Assembly (NCBI RefSeq): GCF_900129155.1
Contig: NZ_FQVF01000031.1
Span: 1 to 42,118 of the forward strand
Origin: Marinomonas polaris DSM 16579
Lineage (GTDB): Bacteria; Pseudomonadota; Gammaproteobacteria; Pseudomonadales; Marinomonadaceae
DNA: 42,118 nucleotides
Direction of reading: 5' to 3'
The notes beneath the pieces are model-generated. The model made no database searches and was not told the origin of the DNA. It saw nothing but the letters and a program-made list of their open reading frames with translations. A program made the position numbers and the translations under genes. Below, piece after piece: positions 27,881 to 36,801 of the stretch. Numbering within the stretch: the first letter of the stretch is position 1; each line of letters starts with the position of its first letter.

Positions 27881-28144
27881 ATGACATCCATTATCAAACC
27901 AGAAGACATTTTGCCCGAAGATGTTAACCAAGCTAATCTTGAAGGCATTCACATTCGCAAAGGGACAGTAGCCGCATTTTTGCAAAATGCTAAACTCTGG
28001 CAAGACCCAACCACCACCGAGGAAGAAAAATCGAAACTCTTCGAGGCCATTAAAGAGACGCTTCCCTCTCTGCGAGTATTAGGCATGTTTGAGGTGTTCC
28101 AGTTTCAAGATAAGACGCTTCAAACTTTAAGTGAAGAACTATAG
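27881..28144 (+). CDS. Small hypothetical protein, divergent from AraC
   Basis: 87-residue soluble protein I cannot assign with confidence. It has no signal, membrane segment or cysteine, and reads as an alpha-helical protein (FLQNAKLW, then EEEKSKLFEAIKETLPSLRVLGMFEVFQF). A good ribosome site (AAGAGG, 27868-27873) and TATACT upstream support expression. It is the likely target of the divergent AraC regulator. Confidence 0.75.
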   Translation: MTSIIKPEDILPEDVNQANLEGIHIRKGTVAAFLQNAKLWQDPTTTEEEKSKLFEAIKETLPSLRVLGMFEVFQFQDKTLQTLSEEL

Positions 28145-28169
28145 TTTATCGATTTAGCTTAATTATCAA

Positions 28170-28212
28170 ATTAGAGGCGACCTTGTTACTAATCGTTGCT
28201 ATCGCCTCTAAT
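28170..28212. other. 11-bp inverted repeat between convergent genes
   Basis: Arms 28170-28180 and 28202-28212 are perfect complements around a 21-nt loop, lying between the ends of the 87-residue gene and lplA. There is no T tract on either strand. It may slow both transcripts or be a dispersed palindrome; its loop does not match the loops at 25288-25314 or 41135-41160. Confidence 0.6.
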
Positions 28213-28249
28213 CATCAAAGACCTAACTACTGGCCAATCGAATAATTAG

Positions 28250-29263
28250 CTAAGAAACCGCCTTAACCAACCACTCTTTCATCTCTTCTAAGTCGTTTTT
28301 ATGGTCTGGAAAATTCTCAATAACCGAGTCGATACATGCCGCAATGGCGTCTGGTCGGTAAGTCACGCCGACGAGTTTTTCTGCAAGCAGCTCAATTGGA
28401 TCAGGGAATAGGCTGTCGGTGAAAGTTTGCGCGGCGGTAATTTGTGCGTTGCTCAGGTCGAGGTGAATCTCTACGCCGCCCCATTTGAAGCGTTCGTCTA
28501 ACGTGTGGGTAAATTGCGGTGATTTGCCAAAGTTCCAATCCCAGCTTTGTTGCTGGGCGAATTTTTCAACAAAGCCGGGCAAGTCAGGCAAGGCTTCAGG
28601 GGAAATTTCCTCTATGACAGGTACTTCGCCAAAGTATTCACAAAACGCTTCAACAATGGCGTCACATACAAGCTGGTGATCAATAGTCTGATACAAGCTA
28701 TTTAGATTGGTGACTCGTGAACGTACGGAGGTGATGCCTTTAGACTGGAGCTTTTTCAGATCTGGGTTTAGGTAATTGGCTAAGCGACTTAAATCCGCAT
28801 GTAACAATAAAGTACCATGATGAAAGCCACGATCTTTGGTTTCTTTGTAGGCGGAGCCTGAGAATTTACGCATCTCTTCACCTTCGCCCACCACTAAATC
28901 ATTTCGGCCATTGGCGTAACCTTCAATACCTAGCTTCTTCAAGCCTTGCAAAACAATCTCGGTGGAGACTTCTTTGTTGTACTCAGGCTTGCCCGCCATG
29001 AAGGTGAAGTTAGTATTGCCCAAATCATGAAAGACCGCTCCGCCACCACTTTGGCGACGAGCAAGGTGAATTTTATCTTGCTCCATCTTGTTGATATTGC
29101 ATTCTTTCCAAGGATTCTGAGAGCGGCCAATCACCACGGTGTCCGCATTACGCCATAGGAACAACACTCGCTGATCTGCTGGCATGGAGCGAAAAATACA
29201 ATCTTCCACCGCGAGGTTGAAGTGAGGATCATTGGAATGGGATAGTAGAATTCGGCTGGCCAT
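28250..29263 (-). CDS. lplA: Lipoate-protein ligase A
   Basis: LplA attaches scavenged lipoate to the E2 and GcvH domains through lipoyl-AMP. 337 residues, very similar to E. coli LplA (338): FLWRNADTVVIGRSQNPWKEC, ARRQSGGGAVFHDLGN, FTFMAGKPEY, KETKDRGFHHGTLL. Both the large catalytic domain and the C-terminal accessory domain are present, so it should work alone. Single gene, transcribed toward the AraC region, separate from lipA and lipB, which are not in the window. Confidence 0.97.
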   Translation of the reverse strand: MASRILLSHSNDPHFNLAVEDCIFRSMPADQRVLFLWRNADTVVIGRSQNPWKECNINKMEQDKIHLARRQSGGGAVFHDLGNTNFTFMAGKPEYNKEVSTEIVLQGLKKLGIEGYANGRNDLVVGEGEEMRKFSGSAYKETKDRGFHHGTLLLHADLSRLANYLNPDLKKLQSKGITSVRSRVTNLNSLYQTIDHQLVCDAIVEAFCEYFGEVPVIEEISPEALPDLPGFVEKFAQQQSWDWNFGKSPQFTHTLDERFKWGGVEIHLDLSNAQITAAQTFTDSLFPDPIELLAEKLVGVTYRPDAIAACIDSVIENFPDHKNDLEEMKEWLVKAVS

Positions 29264-29415
29264 GGCACTTTCTCGTTTAAGTAACTGTAAATCAGTGCAC
29301 CCGATGTTAATAACATCTGTTCTTACTTACAACGACTTCGTTAGCAACAAAGACAACAGAACTAAGGATGAAGAGTTATTCTTTGAATAAATACCCGATA
29401 AAAAAGGTAAATAAT

Positions 29416-29450
29416 AAAAAGGGGAATCACTGTGAGTGATTCCCCTTTTT
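29416..29450 (-). terminator. Chemoreceptor gene terminator
   Basis: 16-bp perfect stem (29416-29431/29435-29450) with a 3-nt loop and five terminal T on the minus strand, 40 bp after the chemoreceptor stop. Strong intrinsic terminator, symmetrical enough to act both ways. Confidence 0.93.
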
Positions 29451-29490
29451 AAATTAACGCTTTTAAATAAGTGTTTAAAAATGAGTACTT

Positions 29491-31383
29491 TTAAAGTCTA
29501 AATTTAGCGACTTCTTGATTTATTTGTCGTCCCAAGTCATGCAGTTTTTTAGCTTGTTCGGCGGCAAGTTTACTTGCTTCCGACATCTCATCACCAACAC
29601 CTCGAATGGTTTCAGTATTGCGGCTAATTTCGAGTGTAACGGAAGATTGTTCTTCAGCAGCAGTCGCTATTTGTGCTGCCATATCATTGATTTGATTAAT
29701 GGACTCAAGAATCTGACCTAAACTTAAGTTTGCTTCCTCTGCATCAGAAACGCTCTGGTTAGCCATCTCCTTACCTTTATCAGTTGCTTTAACAGCGCTT
29801 TCTGCAGCAGCTTGCAAAGACTCTATCATGCCTTGAATTTCTTGAGTTGAGCTATGAGTACGTTGCGACAAAACCCTTACCTCATCAGCCACCACAGCAA
29901 AACCACGACCTTGTTCACCTGCCCGAGCAGCCTCAATCGCTGCGTTTAGTGCAAGTAGATTGGTTTGCTCAGATATGCCGCTAATGGTTGATAGAATAGA
30001 GTTGATACTCTGTACATGCTTATTTAAATCGCCAATTATTTGGCTTGCTCGACCTACTTCTTCGGCTAAGGTTTCTGTCGAACGCTGACTTTTCTCAACT
30101 TCTTTGCGACCTTTTTCACTTACGGTGACACAGCTTCTTGCCGAATAAGCAGTTTGCTCTGCATTAGACGATATTTCTTGGGTAGCTGCCGCCATCTCAG
30201 TCACGGCAGTCGCTACCATGTGAATTTCACTTTGATGGCGCTGCAACCTATCGTTTTGCTGATCTGAAACTTTCGATACACCACTTGCTTCAGACAACAA
30301 GTCCTTAGACGTATCACTCAACCGGCTAATGATGCCATGCAGTTGTCCGACAAACCGATTGAAACTCGTTGCCAATTGACCAATCTCATCGCCACTTTTA
30401 ACCTCTAAACGAATCGTTAAATCACCATTACCATTAGCAATTTCATCTAAGTTTTTAGTAATAGCACTGAGATTTTTCAACATCATTTTCAATAACAAAG
30501 ACATGATAATCAAAATAACTGCCAAGATAATAAAGCTGATGATAACTTGGCTTATAAGCTGACTGCGTACTGGAGCAAATAATGTCTCTTTATCCATTAC
30601 TAAAATAAGAGACCAATTTGAATTAGGGATAGCTGTCACATAAATAAGACGGTCACGGCCGTCTAATGACATATCTTGAAGCGTACGTTTAGCAACAATT
30701 TTTTCTAAAAGAGTACCTGCAAAATTTTCATTTAGTTCTGAGGCTTTTTTACTTTGTAGTTTTGAATCCGGATGCGCAACTATTTGGTCACTTTTATCAA
30801 CCACTATGGCATAACCGTCACCAGGCACTTTGAGTTTATTAACAAATACCGTGAGTTGTTCCAAGGTAAGGTTGGCGCCAATAGCACCGATAAACTGACC
30901 ATCTTTGTTTACTGCTTCGGATAATGTGACAACGTATTCATTGGTACTAGCGGAAACAAATGGAGAAGCCAAGAATCGACCATTAGCCTCTTTTGCACCC
31001 TTATACCAACTGCGCACTCTTGGGTCATAATTAGGTGGGTTTAAGTTAGGGTCATTACGGTACATTTCCCCCTTTTCGTTACCATAGTAAGTAATCGAGA
31101 AGCCTAAGCCCTCTCTGACTTGATCTAACAATATATAGGGTTGAATGTCGGGGTATTCTGAAATTGTCTTGGCAAGCTTGCTTACCGCATTTTGTCTATC
31201 TTTCAGCCAGTTCCCAACGTTATCACTAAATACTTCGGATACTAGATCAACTTCCTCTTCCAGTGCTGACTCAATATTCTTTTGTAATGTAGTAACACTC
31301 TGAATAACTAAAGCAACAAAAAATACAAAGAAACAAATAACAGTAATGATAAGAATTTTTTTACGTAATGAGAAATTTTTCAT
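29491..31383 (-). CDS. Methyl-accepting chemotaxis protein with dCache sensor
   Basis: 630-residue transmembrane chemoreceptor. Membrane helix at about 9-31, periplasmic double-Cache domain (about 35-270), second helix about 275-300, HAMP (about 300-355), then the long cytoplasmic coiled coil whose tip reads QTNLLALNAAIEAARAGE. The membrane-distal pocket has the RSWY motif of amino-acid-binding dCache receptors, but the later Asp that holds the ligand amino group appears to be Asn (GAIGANLTL), so the ligand may not be an amino acid. No C-terminal pentapeptide for CheR or CheB is seen. Single gene with its own terminator. Confidence 0.93.
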   Translation of the reverse strand: MKNFSLRKKILIITVICFFVFFVALVIQSVTTLQKNIESALEEEVDLVSEVFSDNVGNWLKDRQNAVSKLAKTISEYPDIQPYILLDQVREGLGFSITYYGNEKGEMYRNDPNLNPPNYDPRVRSWYKGAKEANGRFLASPFVSASTNEYVVTLSEAVNKDGQFIGAIGANLTLEQLTVFVNKLKVPGDGYAIVVDKSDQIVAHPDSKLQSKKASELNENFAGTLLEKIVAKRTLQDMSLDGRDRLIYVTAIPNSNWSLILVMDKETLFAPVRSQLISQVIISFIILAVILIIMSLLLKMMLKNLSAITKNLDEIANGNGDLTIRLEVKSGDEIGQLATSFNRFVGQLHGIISRLSDTSKDLLSEASGVSKVSDQQNDRLQRHQSEIHMVATAVTEMAAATQEISSNAEQTAYSARSCVTVSEKGRKEVEKSQRSTETLAEEVGRASQIIGDLNKHVQSINSILSTISGISEQTNLLALNAAIEAARAGEQGRGFAVVADEVRVLSQRTHSSTQEIQGMIESLQAAAESAVKATDKGKEMANQSVSDAEEANLSLGQILESINQINDMAAQIATAAEEQSSVTLEISRNTETIRGVGDEMSEASKLAAEQAKKLHDLGRQINQEVAKFRL

Positions 31384-31639
31384 AATACCAACCCATCGAT
31401 TAAATCAAGGATCAAAACAACATGCTTGCACATGTGCCAATTACATTTATTTTAATTTTTAAGAGAAATGAAAATTACCTTATATAAAACATCAACTAGT
31501 ACTATCGCCCAATAGGCACCAAAATTCATCATAGGTTAAGAAATAAACCGAAGTCAAAACAACTTAGTTAATTATTGTGAAATAATAGCCAAGCTTTGTG
31601 TCCAAATGATTACGACCAACCTATAAATTCAAGCCATAA
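31384..31639. other. AT-rich intergenic region upstream of the chemoreceptor
   Basis: The gap between the chemoreceptor start and greA is about 310 bp. Apart from the greA terminator (31640-31671) I see no gene, repeat or clear promoter in it. A TGGCAC at 31434-31439 (minus strand) has the wrong spacing for sigma-54. Confidence 0.6.
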
Positions 31640-31671
31640 AAAAACCACGATGCTTTCACATCGTGGTTTTT
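31640..31671 (-). terminator. greA (carAB-greA) terminator
   Basis: 12-13 bp stem (31640-31652/31659-31671) with a 6-nt loop, followed on the minus strand by a T run, 23 bp beyond the greA stop. It ends the carA-carB-greA transcript. Confidence 0.92.
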
Positions 31672-31693
31672 AGAAGCAAGCCTTTAATACCTA

Positions 31694-32170
31694 TTATAGG
31701 TATTCGACTTTCTCGATTTCGTAAACAACTTCACCACTAGGAACTTGAATGGCAACTTCGTCACCTTCCTCTTTCCCAATAATGGCTTTCGCGATAGGTG
31801 AAGCGTAAGAAATTTTCTTCACTTTCACATCCGCTTCATCATCGCCGACAATCTTATAAGTAACCGTTTCTTCGGTATCTACATTAAACAGTGTTACTGT
31901 CGTGCCGAAAATTACTTTAGACGATACAGGCAAAGATTTAACGTCAATCACTTGTGAATCTGCAAGTTTACCTTCGATCTCTTTAATTCGACCTTCAGCA
32001 AATCCCTGTTCTTCACGAGCGGCGTGATACTCTGCGTTTTCTTTTAAGTCGCCATGCTCACGCGCGGTTGCGATATCCGCAATCACGCGAGGACGGACGA
32101 CAGTTTTCAAGTGATTTAGCTCTTCTCGAAGACGAGCTTCACCTTCTACTGTCATTGGTACTTTTTTCAT
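31694..32170 (-). CDS. greA: Transcription elongation factor GreA
   Basis: GreA enters the RNA polymerase secondary channel and stimulates cleavage of backtracked RNA. 158 residues, same as E. coli: N-terminal coiled coil with the acidic tip (ATAREHGDLKENAEYHAA) and a C-terminal FKBP-like domain (IGKEEGDEVAIQVPSG). The ATG shares one base with the carB stop (TAATG), so it is translated by coupling with carB. The carAB-greA order is common in pseudomonads. Confidence 0.97.
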   Translation of the reverse strand: MKKVPMTVEGEARLREELNHLKTVVRPRVIADIATAREHGDLKENAEYHAAREEQGFAEGRIKEIEGKLADSQVIDVKSLPVSSKVIFGTTVTLFNVDTEETVTYKIVGDDEADVKVKKISYASPIAKAIIGKEEGDEVAIQVPSGEVVYEIEKVEYL

Positions 32171-35100
32171 TATTTCCCCAAGTGCAAATCTTGCAGTCTT
32201 CTAACTTTCGTTTCACCTGTTAGGCTAATCGCCATACTCGTTGCTTCAGCACCAGCCAATGTCGTAGTGTAACAAACCTTGCGCTGTAAAGCTGTACGAC
32301 GAATAACAGAAGAATCTGCAATCGCTTGCGTACCAGACGTAGTGTTGATGATGTAATCAATTTCGCCATTTTTCATCATATCAACGATATGAGGACGACC
32401 TTCATTCACCTTATTCACTTTGCGAACTTCAACGCCGCGCTCAGTTAGGTATTTAGCTGTGCCTTCGGTACCGACAAGGTCAAATCCTAGTTCAGCCAAG
32501 CGACGAGCAACGTCTACTGCACCTTCTTTGTCCATATCGCGAACACTGATAAAAGCACGACCTGATGTAGGCAATTCAGTACCGCCACCAAGAACCGCTT
32601 TACCGAAAGCTTCAGCGAAGGTATCACCCACGCCCATCACTTCGCCCGTAGACTTCATTTCAGGCCCAAGAATCGGATCGACACCTTGGAACTTGTTGAA
32701 TGGGAAAACGGCTTCTTTCACGCTGTAGTAAGAAGGAATGATTTCTTTGGTGAAACCAAGCTCTTCCAGTGTTTTACCTGACATAACCAATGCAGCAACT
32801 TGCGCCAAAGAACGACCGATACACTTAGAAACGAAAGGCACAGTACGTGATGCACGAGGGTTAACCTCAATTACGTAGATTTCGCCATCCTGAATCGCAA
32901 GCTGAGTGTTCATCAAACCGACAACGCCAAGTTCTAGCGCCATGTTTTTGATCATCTCACGAATGTCGTCTTGCACTTCTTTAGACAAAGAATATGGTGG
33001 CAAAGAACACGCAGAGTCACCTGAGTGAACGCCAGCTTGTTCGATATGTTGCATGATGCCGCCGATAACCACTTGATGGCCATCACAGATACAATCGATA
33101 TCAATCTCAATCGCCGCATTCAAGAAGTGGTCTAGCAGAACAGGGCTGTCGTTAGACACTTTCACAGCGCTGGTCATGTAACGCATCAATTCTTTTTCGT
33201 TATAAACGATTTCCATCGCACGGCCACCCAATACATAGGATGGACGCACCACAAGTGGATAGCCGATAACTGCGGCTTTCGCTGCAGCTTGATCAACACT
33301 ACGCACTGTCGCGTTATGAGGCTGTTTGTAACCTAAACGTTGGATCATGCTTTGGAAACGCTCACGATCTTCTGCACGGTCAATAGACTCAGGTGTTGTA
33401 CCAATGATTGGCACACCTTCGTTTTGCAAAGCACGAGCAATTTTCAGTGGTGTTTGACCACCGAATTGAACGATTACGCCTTTTGGTTTTTCTTTACGAA
33501 CGATTTCTAACACGTCTTCAAGCGTTACTGGCTCGAAGTACAAACGGTCAGATGTGTCGTAATCAGTAGATACAGTTTCAGGGTTACAGTTCACCATAAT
33601 GGTTTCGTAACCGTCTTCACGTAGACCTAACGCTGCGTGTACACAGCAGTAGTCAAACTCGATACCTTGACCGATGCGGTTCGGGCCACCACCAAGGATG
33701 ATGATTTTTTCACGATCCGTTGGCGCAGCTTCACACTCGTCTTCGTACGTTGAGTACATATACGCTGTATTAGTGGCAAATTCTGCTGCACAGGTATCAA
33801 CACGCTTGTAAACTGGATGAACGTTCATTAAGTAACGACGCTCACGCATAGACTTTTCAGTCACACTTAACAAGCTAGCAAGACGCGCATCAGAAAAGCC
33901 TTTACGCTTCAAACGACGAATTACGTCGTAAGTCATGTCTATCAGACCTTTGTCTGCCAACGCTGCTTCTTCTTTGATCAAGTCTTCGATTTGCACCAAG
34001 AACCAATGATCAACACCTGTTGCTTCGTAAACTTCGTCGACTGTCATACCAGAACGGAAGGCATCACCGATGTACCAAATACGGTCAGAACCAGGAGATT
34101 GAAGCTCGTAAGCCAATTTCTCTTTGCTGTTTTCTTCAGCAAAATCCAACTGAGGATTGAAGCCATCAGAACCAACTTCTAAGCCGCGCAATGCTTTTTG
34201 CAAAGACTCTTGGAAAGTACGGCCAATCGCCATAACTTCACCAACAGACTTCATTTGCGTGGTTAGACGATCATTCGCTGTTGGGAATTTTTCGAACGTG
34301 AAACGAGGAATCTTAGTCACAACGTAGTCGATTGCTGGCTCGAAGCTCGCTGGAGTTTGGCCACCAGTGATGTCGTTTTGCAACTCATCAAGGGTGTAAC
34401 CAATCGCCAATTTTGCTGCGATTTTTGCAATTGGGAAACCTGTCGCTTTCGATGCCAAAGCAGACGAACGAGATACACGAGGGTTCATCTCGATAACCAC
34501 AAGACGACCTGTTAGAGGATCCATACCGAACTGTACGTTGGAACCACCCGTTTCTACGCCGATCTCACGTAATACCGCCAAAGAAGCGTTACGCATGATT
34601 TGATATTCTTTATCCGTCAAGGTTTGTGCTGGCGCTACTGTAATGGAGTCACCAGTGTGAACACCCATTGCGTCGAAGTTTTCAATCGCACAAACGATGA
34701 TGCAGTTGTCTTTTTTGTCGCGGACAACTTCCATTTCGTACTCTTTCCAACCGATCAAAGATTCATCGATTAGCAATTCGTTGGTTGGAGACAAATCCAA
34801 ACCACGAGTACAGATTTCTTCGAACTCTTCCATGTTGTACGCGATACCACCACCGGTACCACCCATGGTGAAAGAAGGACGAATAATACAAGGAAAGCCT
34901 ACTTCAGCTTGAACTTTAAGCGCTTCTTCCATGTTATGGGCAATACCCGCACGTGGACACTCAAGACCAATCGCACGCATCGCTTTATCAAAACGGCTAC
35001 GATCTTCTGCTTTGTCGATAGCGTCAGCTGTCGCACCGATCATCTCAACATTGTATTTTGCTAGAACACCGTGACGCTCAAGATCCAACGCACAGTTCAA

Positions 35101-35385
35101 TGCAGTTTGACCACCCATCGTCGGTAGAACCGCATCGGGGCGCTCTTTTTCAATGATTTTTTCTACTGTTTTCCATTCAACTGGCTCAATGTAAGTCGCA
35201 TCCGCCATCGATGGGTCTGTCATGATGGTCGCTGGGTTTGAGTTCACCAGAATAACGCGAATACCTTCTTCACGCAGCGCTTTACACGCTTGCGCACCAG
35301 AATAGTCAAACTCACAAGCCTGACCGATAACAATAGGGCCTGCACCTAAAATTAAGACGCTTTTTATGTCAGTACGTTTTGGCAT
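32170..35385 (-). CDS. carB: Carbamoyl-phosphate synthase large subunit
   Basis: CarB makes carbamoyl phosphate from bicarbonate, ammonia (from CarA) and two ATP, feeding pyrimidine and arginine synthesis. 1071 residues (E. coli 1073). Two homologous ATP-grasp halves (about 1-400 and 550-930), each opening with a GxGxxxIGQ motif (GAGPIVIGQ, GGGPNRIGQ), an oligomerisation domain between them, and a C-terminal allosteric MGS-like domain (about 935-1071, GTEGTAKYL). It follows carA by about 20 bp and overlaps greA by one base. Confidence 0.98.
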   Translation of the reverse strand: MPKRTDIKSVLILGAGPIVIGQACEFDYSGAQACKALREEGIRVILVNSNPATIMTDPSMADATYIEPVEWKTVEKIIEKERPDAVLPTMGGQTALNCALDLERHGVLAKYNVEMIGATADAIDKAEDRSRFDKAMRAIGLECPRAGIAHNMEEALKVQAEVGFPCIIRPSFTMGGTGGGIAYNMEEFEEICTRGLDLSPTNELLIDESLIGWKEYEMEVVRDKKDNCIIVCAIENFDAMGVHTGDSITVAPAQTLTDKEYQIMRNASLAVLREIGVETGGSNVQFGMDPLTGRLVVIEMNPRVSRSSALASKATGFPIAKIAAKLAIGYTLDELQNDITGGQTPASFEPAIDYVVTKIPRFTFEKFPTANDRLTTQMKSVGEVMAIGRTFQESLQKALRGLEVGSDGFNPQLDFAEENSKEKLAYELQSPGSDRIWYIGDAFRSGMTVDEVYEATGVDHWFLVQIEDLIKEEAALADKGLIDMTYDVIRRLKRKGFSDARLASLLSVTEKSMRERRYLMNVHPVYKRVDTCAAEFATNTAYMYSTYEDECEAAPTDREKIIILGGGPNRIGQGIEFDYCCVHAALGLREDGYETIMVNCNPETVSTDYDTSDRLYFEPVTLEDVLEIVRKEKPKGVIVQFGGQTPLKIARALQNEGVPIIGTTPESIDRAEDRERFQSMIQRLGYKQPHNATVRSVDQAAAKAAVIGYPLVVRPSYVLGGRAMEIVYNEKELMRYMTSAVKVSNDSPVLLDHFLNAAIEIDIDCICDGHQVVIGGIMQHIEQAGVHSGDSACSLPPYSLSKEVQDDIREMIKNMALELGVVGLMNTQLAIQDGEIYVIEVNPRASRTVPFVSKCIGRSLAQVAALVMSGKTLEELGFTKEIIPSYYSVKEAVFPFNKFQGVDPILGPEMKSTGEVMGVGDTFAEAFGKAVLGGGTELPTSGRAFISVRDMDKEGAVDVARRLAELGFDLVGTEGTAKYLTERGVEVRKVNKVNEGRPHIVDMMKNGEIDYIINTTSGTQAIADSSVIRRTALQRKVCYTTTLAGAEATSMAISLTGETKVRRLQDLHLGK

Positions 35386-35408
35386 AATATTTCGCTCCGC
35401 TCCTACTT

Positions 35409-36539
35409 TTAGGCTTTAGTGGCTTTGATGTTTTCAATGAACTGATCGAACAAGGGTGCAACATCATGTGGCCCCGGGCTCGCTTCAGGGTGACCTTGGA
35501 AGCTGAATGCACTCTTATCTGTACGCGCGATGCCTTGCAAAGAGCCATCGAACAAAGATTTGTGAGTCATCACAAGGTTAGCTGGCAAAGTGTCTTCGTC
35601 TACCGCAAAACCGTGGTTTTGGCTGGTGATCATCACTGTGCCCTTTTCAATAGCTTGTACCGGATGGTTTGCACCGTGGTGACCAAACTTCATTTTCTTA
35701 GTTTTCGCGCCAGAAGCCAAAGCCAAAAGCTGATGTCCAAGACAAATACCAAAGACAGGAATCTCTGTTTCTAGGATTTCTTTAATAGCTTGAATCGCGT
35801 AGTCACATGGCTCTGGGTCACCAGGTCCATTAGATAGGAATACGCCATCTGGATTCATCGCCAAAACGTCACTTGCTGGAGTTTTTGCTGGCACAACAGT
35901 TAAACGGCAACCGCGCTCAACCAACATACGAAGAATGTTGCGTTTCACACCGAAGTCATAAGCAACCACGTGGAAATCGAAAGATTCTGGCGTAGAGTGG
36001 CCCTTCACAAGATCCCAAGTAGACTCAGTCCACTCGTATGCTTTCTCAACCGTTACTTCTTTCGCTAGATCCATGCCTTTCAAGCCTGGGAAAGCTTTGG
36101 CAGCAGCAACCGCAGCCGCTTCATCTAGGTTTTCACCTGCCATGATGCAACCTGCTAGCGCGCCTTTTTCTCGTAGAATACGTGTCAATTTACGAGTATC
36201 AATGTCGGCAATACCAACCACGCCTTTGCGCTTCAAGTAAGAATCTAGAGATTCTTGTGAGCGCCAGCTGCTAGCAACCAAAGGAAGATCACGAATAATC
36301 AAACCTTCACACCAAATTTTGTCGGATTCTTCGTCTTCAGAGTTAACGCCAGTATTCCCGATGTGGGGATAGGTCAAGGTGACCATTTGTCGAGCATAGG
36401 AAGGATCAGTAAGAATTTCTTGATAACCGGTCATCGAGGTGTTAAATACTACCTCGGCCGTTGAGGAGCCATCTGCTCCGATCGACACCCCTTTAAAAAT
36501 AGTGCCGTCTTCCAGAGCCAGAATCGCTGATGTTGCCAA
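35409..36539 (-). CDS. carA: Carbamoyl-phosphate synthase small (glutaminase) subunit
   Basis: CarA hydrolyses glutamine and passes ammonia to CarB. 376 residues from TTG 36539; GGGAGG sits five bases upstream, and the protein then begins MATSAILALEDGTIF like other CarA. An in-frame ATG at 36599 lies inside a terminator-like hairpin and adds unrelated residues, so it is not used. N-terminal CPSase domain, then a class I glutaminase with Cys266 (GICLGHQ) and FQGHPEASPGPHD. First gene of carA-carB-greA, with a leader that suggests attenuation. dapB, often upstream, is not adjacent here. Confidence 0.96.
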   Translation of the reverse strand: MATSAILALEDGTIFKGVSIGADGSSTAEVVFNTSMTGYQEILTDPSYARQMVTLTYPHIGNTGVNSEDEESDKIWCEGLIIRDLPLVASSWRSQESLDSYLKRKGVVGIADIDTRKLTRILREKGALAGCIMAGENLDEAAAVAAAKAFPGLKGMDLAKEVTVEKAYEWTESTWDLVKGHSTPESFDFHVVAYDFGVKRNILRMLVERGCRLTVVPAKTPASDVLAMNPDGVFLSNGPGDPEPCDYAIQAIKEILETEIPVFGICLGHQLLALASGAKTKKMKFGHHGANHPVQAIEKGTVMITSQNHGFAVDEDTLPANLVMTHKSLFDGSLQGIARTDKSAFSFQGHPEASPGPHDVAPLFDQFIENIKATKA

Positions 36540-36571
36540 AGGAACCTCCCATTTAGAGACTATCAGGTTGC

Positions 36572-36608
36572 AAAAAAGCGAGATAAACCGGCGGCTCATC
36601 TCGCTTTT
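36572..36608 (-). promoter_or_regulatory. Terminator-like hairpin (attenuator) in the carA leader
   Basis: On the minus strand, arms 36608-36598 and 36584-36574 pair perfectly over 11 bases (core GCGAGAT with ATCTCGC), with a 13-nt loop and six T at 36577-36572. It ends about 33 nt before the carA start codon, so it would stop transcription ahead of the operon. A short frame (36667-36596, TTG start, 23 residues) ends exactly in the first arm and could be a leader peptide. P. aeruginosa carAB is reported to be controlled by attenuation with a leader peptide. Confidence 0.55.
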
Positions 36609-36679
36609 AAGAAATTGCGTTTTTGCCGTTCTTCCAATGATGGATAACCAATGGATCTCGCGTTCAAAAAATCTGCCTA

Positions 36680-36708
36680 ATTCTACTCTTATACGGCTTT
36701 TGCGTCCA
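36680..36708 (-). promoter_or_regulatory. Candidate carA promoter
   Basis: On the minus strand TGGACG (36708-36703) and TAGAAT (36685-36680) are 17 bp apart. The start would be near 36673, giving a leader of about 135 nt that contains the hairpin at 36608-36574. Read by eye. Confidence 0.42.
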
Positions 36709-36801
36709 CCGAATTGCCGAGAAAACAGGCAAAAACACGGAATTTGAACGCATTTTTTCTTGACTTCTTAGTCAAGAATAAGAATAGAGCAAAATAACCT
36801 C

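Noticed and set aside
31421..31440. TGGCAC-containing sigma-54-like site upstream of the chemoreceptor (minus strand)
   Set aside because: GG and GC are 11 bases apart instead of 10, and no activator gene is near.
36757..36778. 9-bp palindrome (TTCTTGACT with AGTCAAGAA) after the yajL-like gene
   Set aside because: As a terminator: T run is on the wrong side for either strand. It could be an operator, but nothing supports that.
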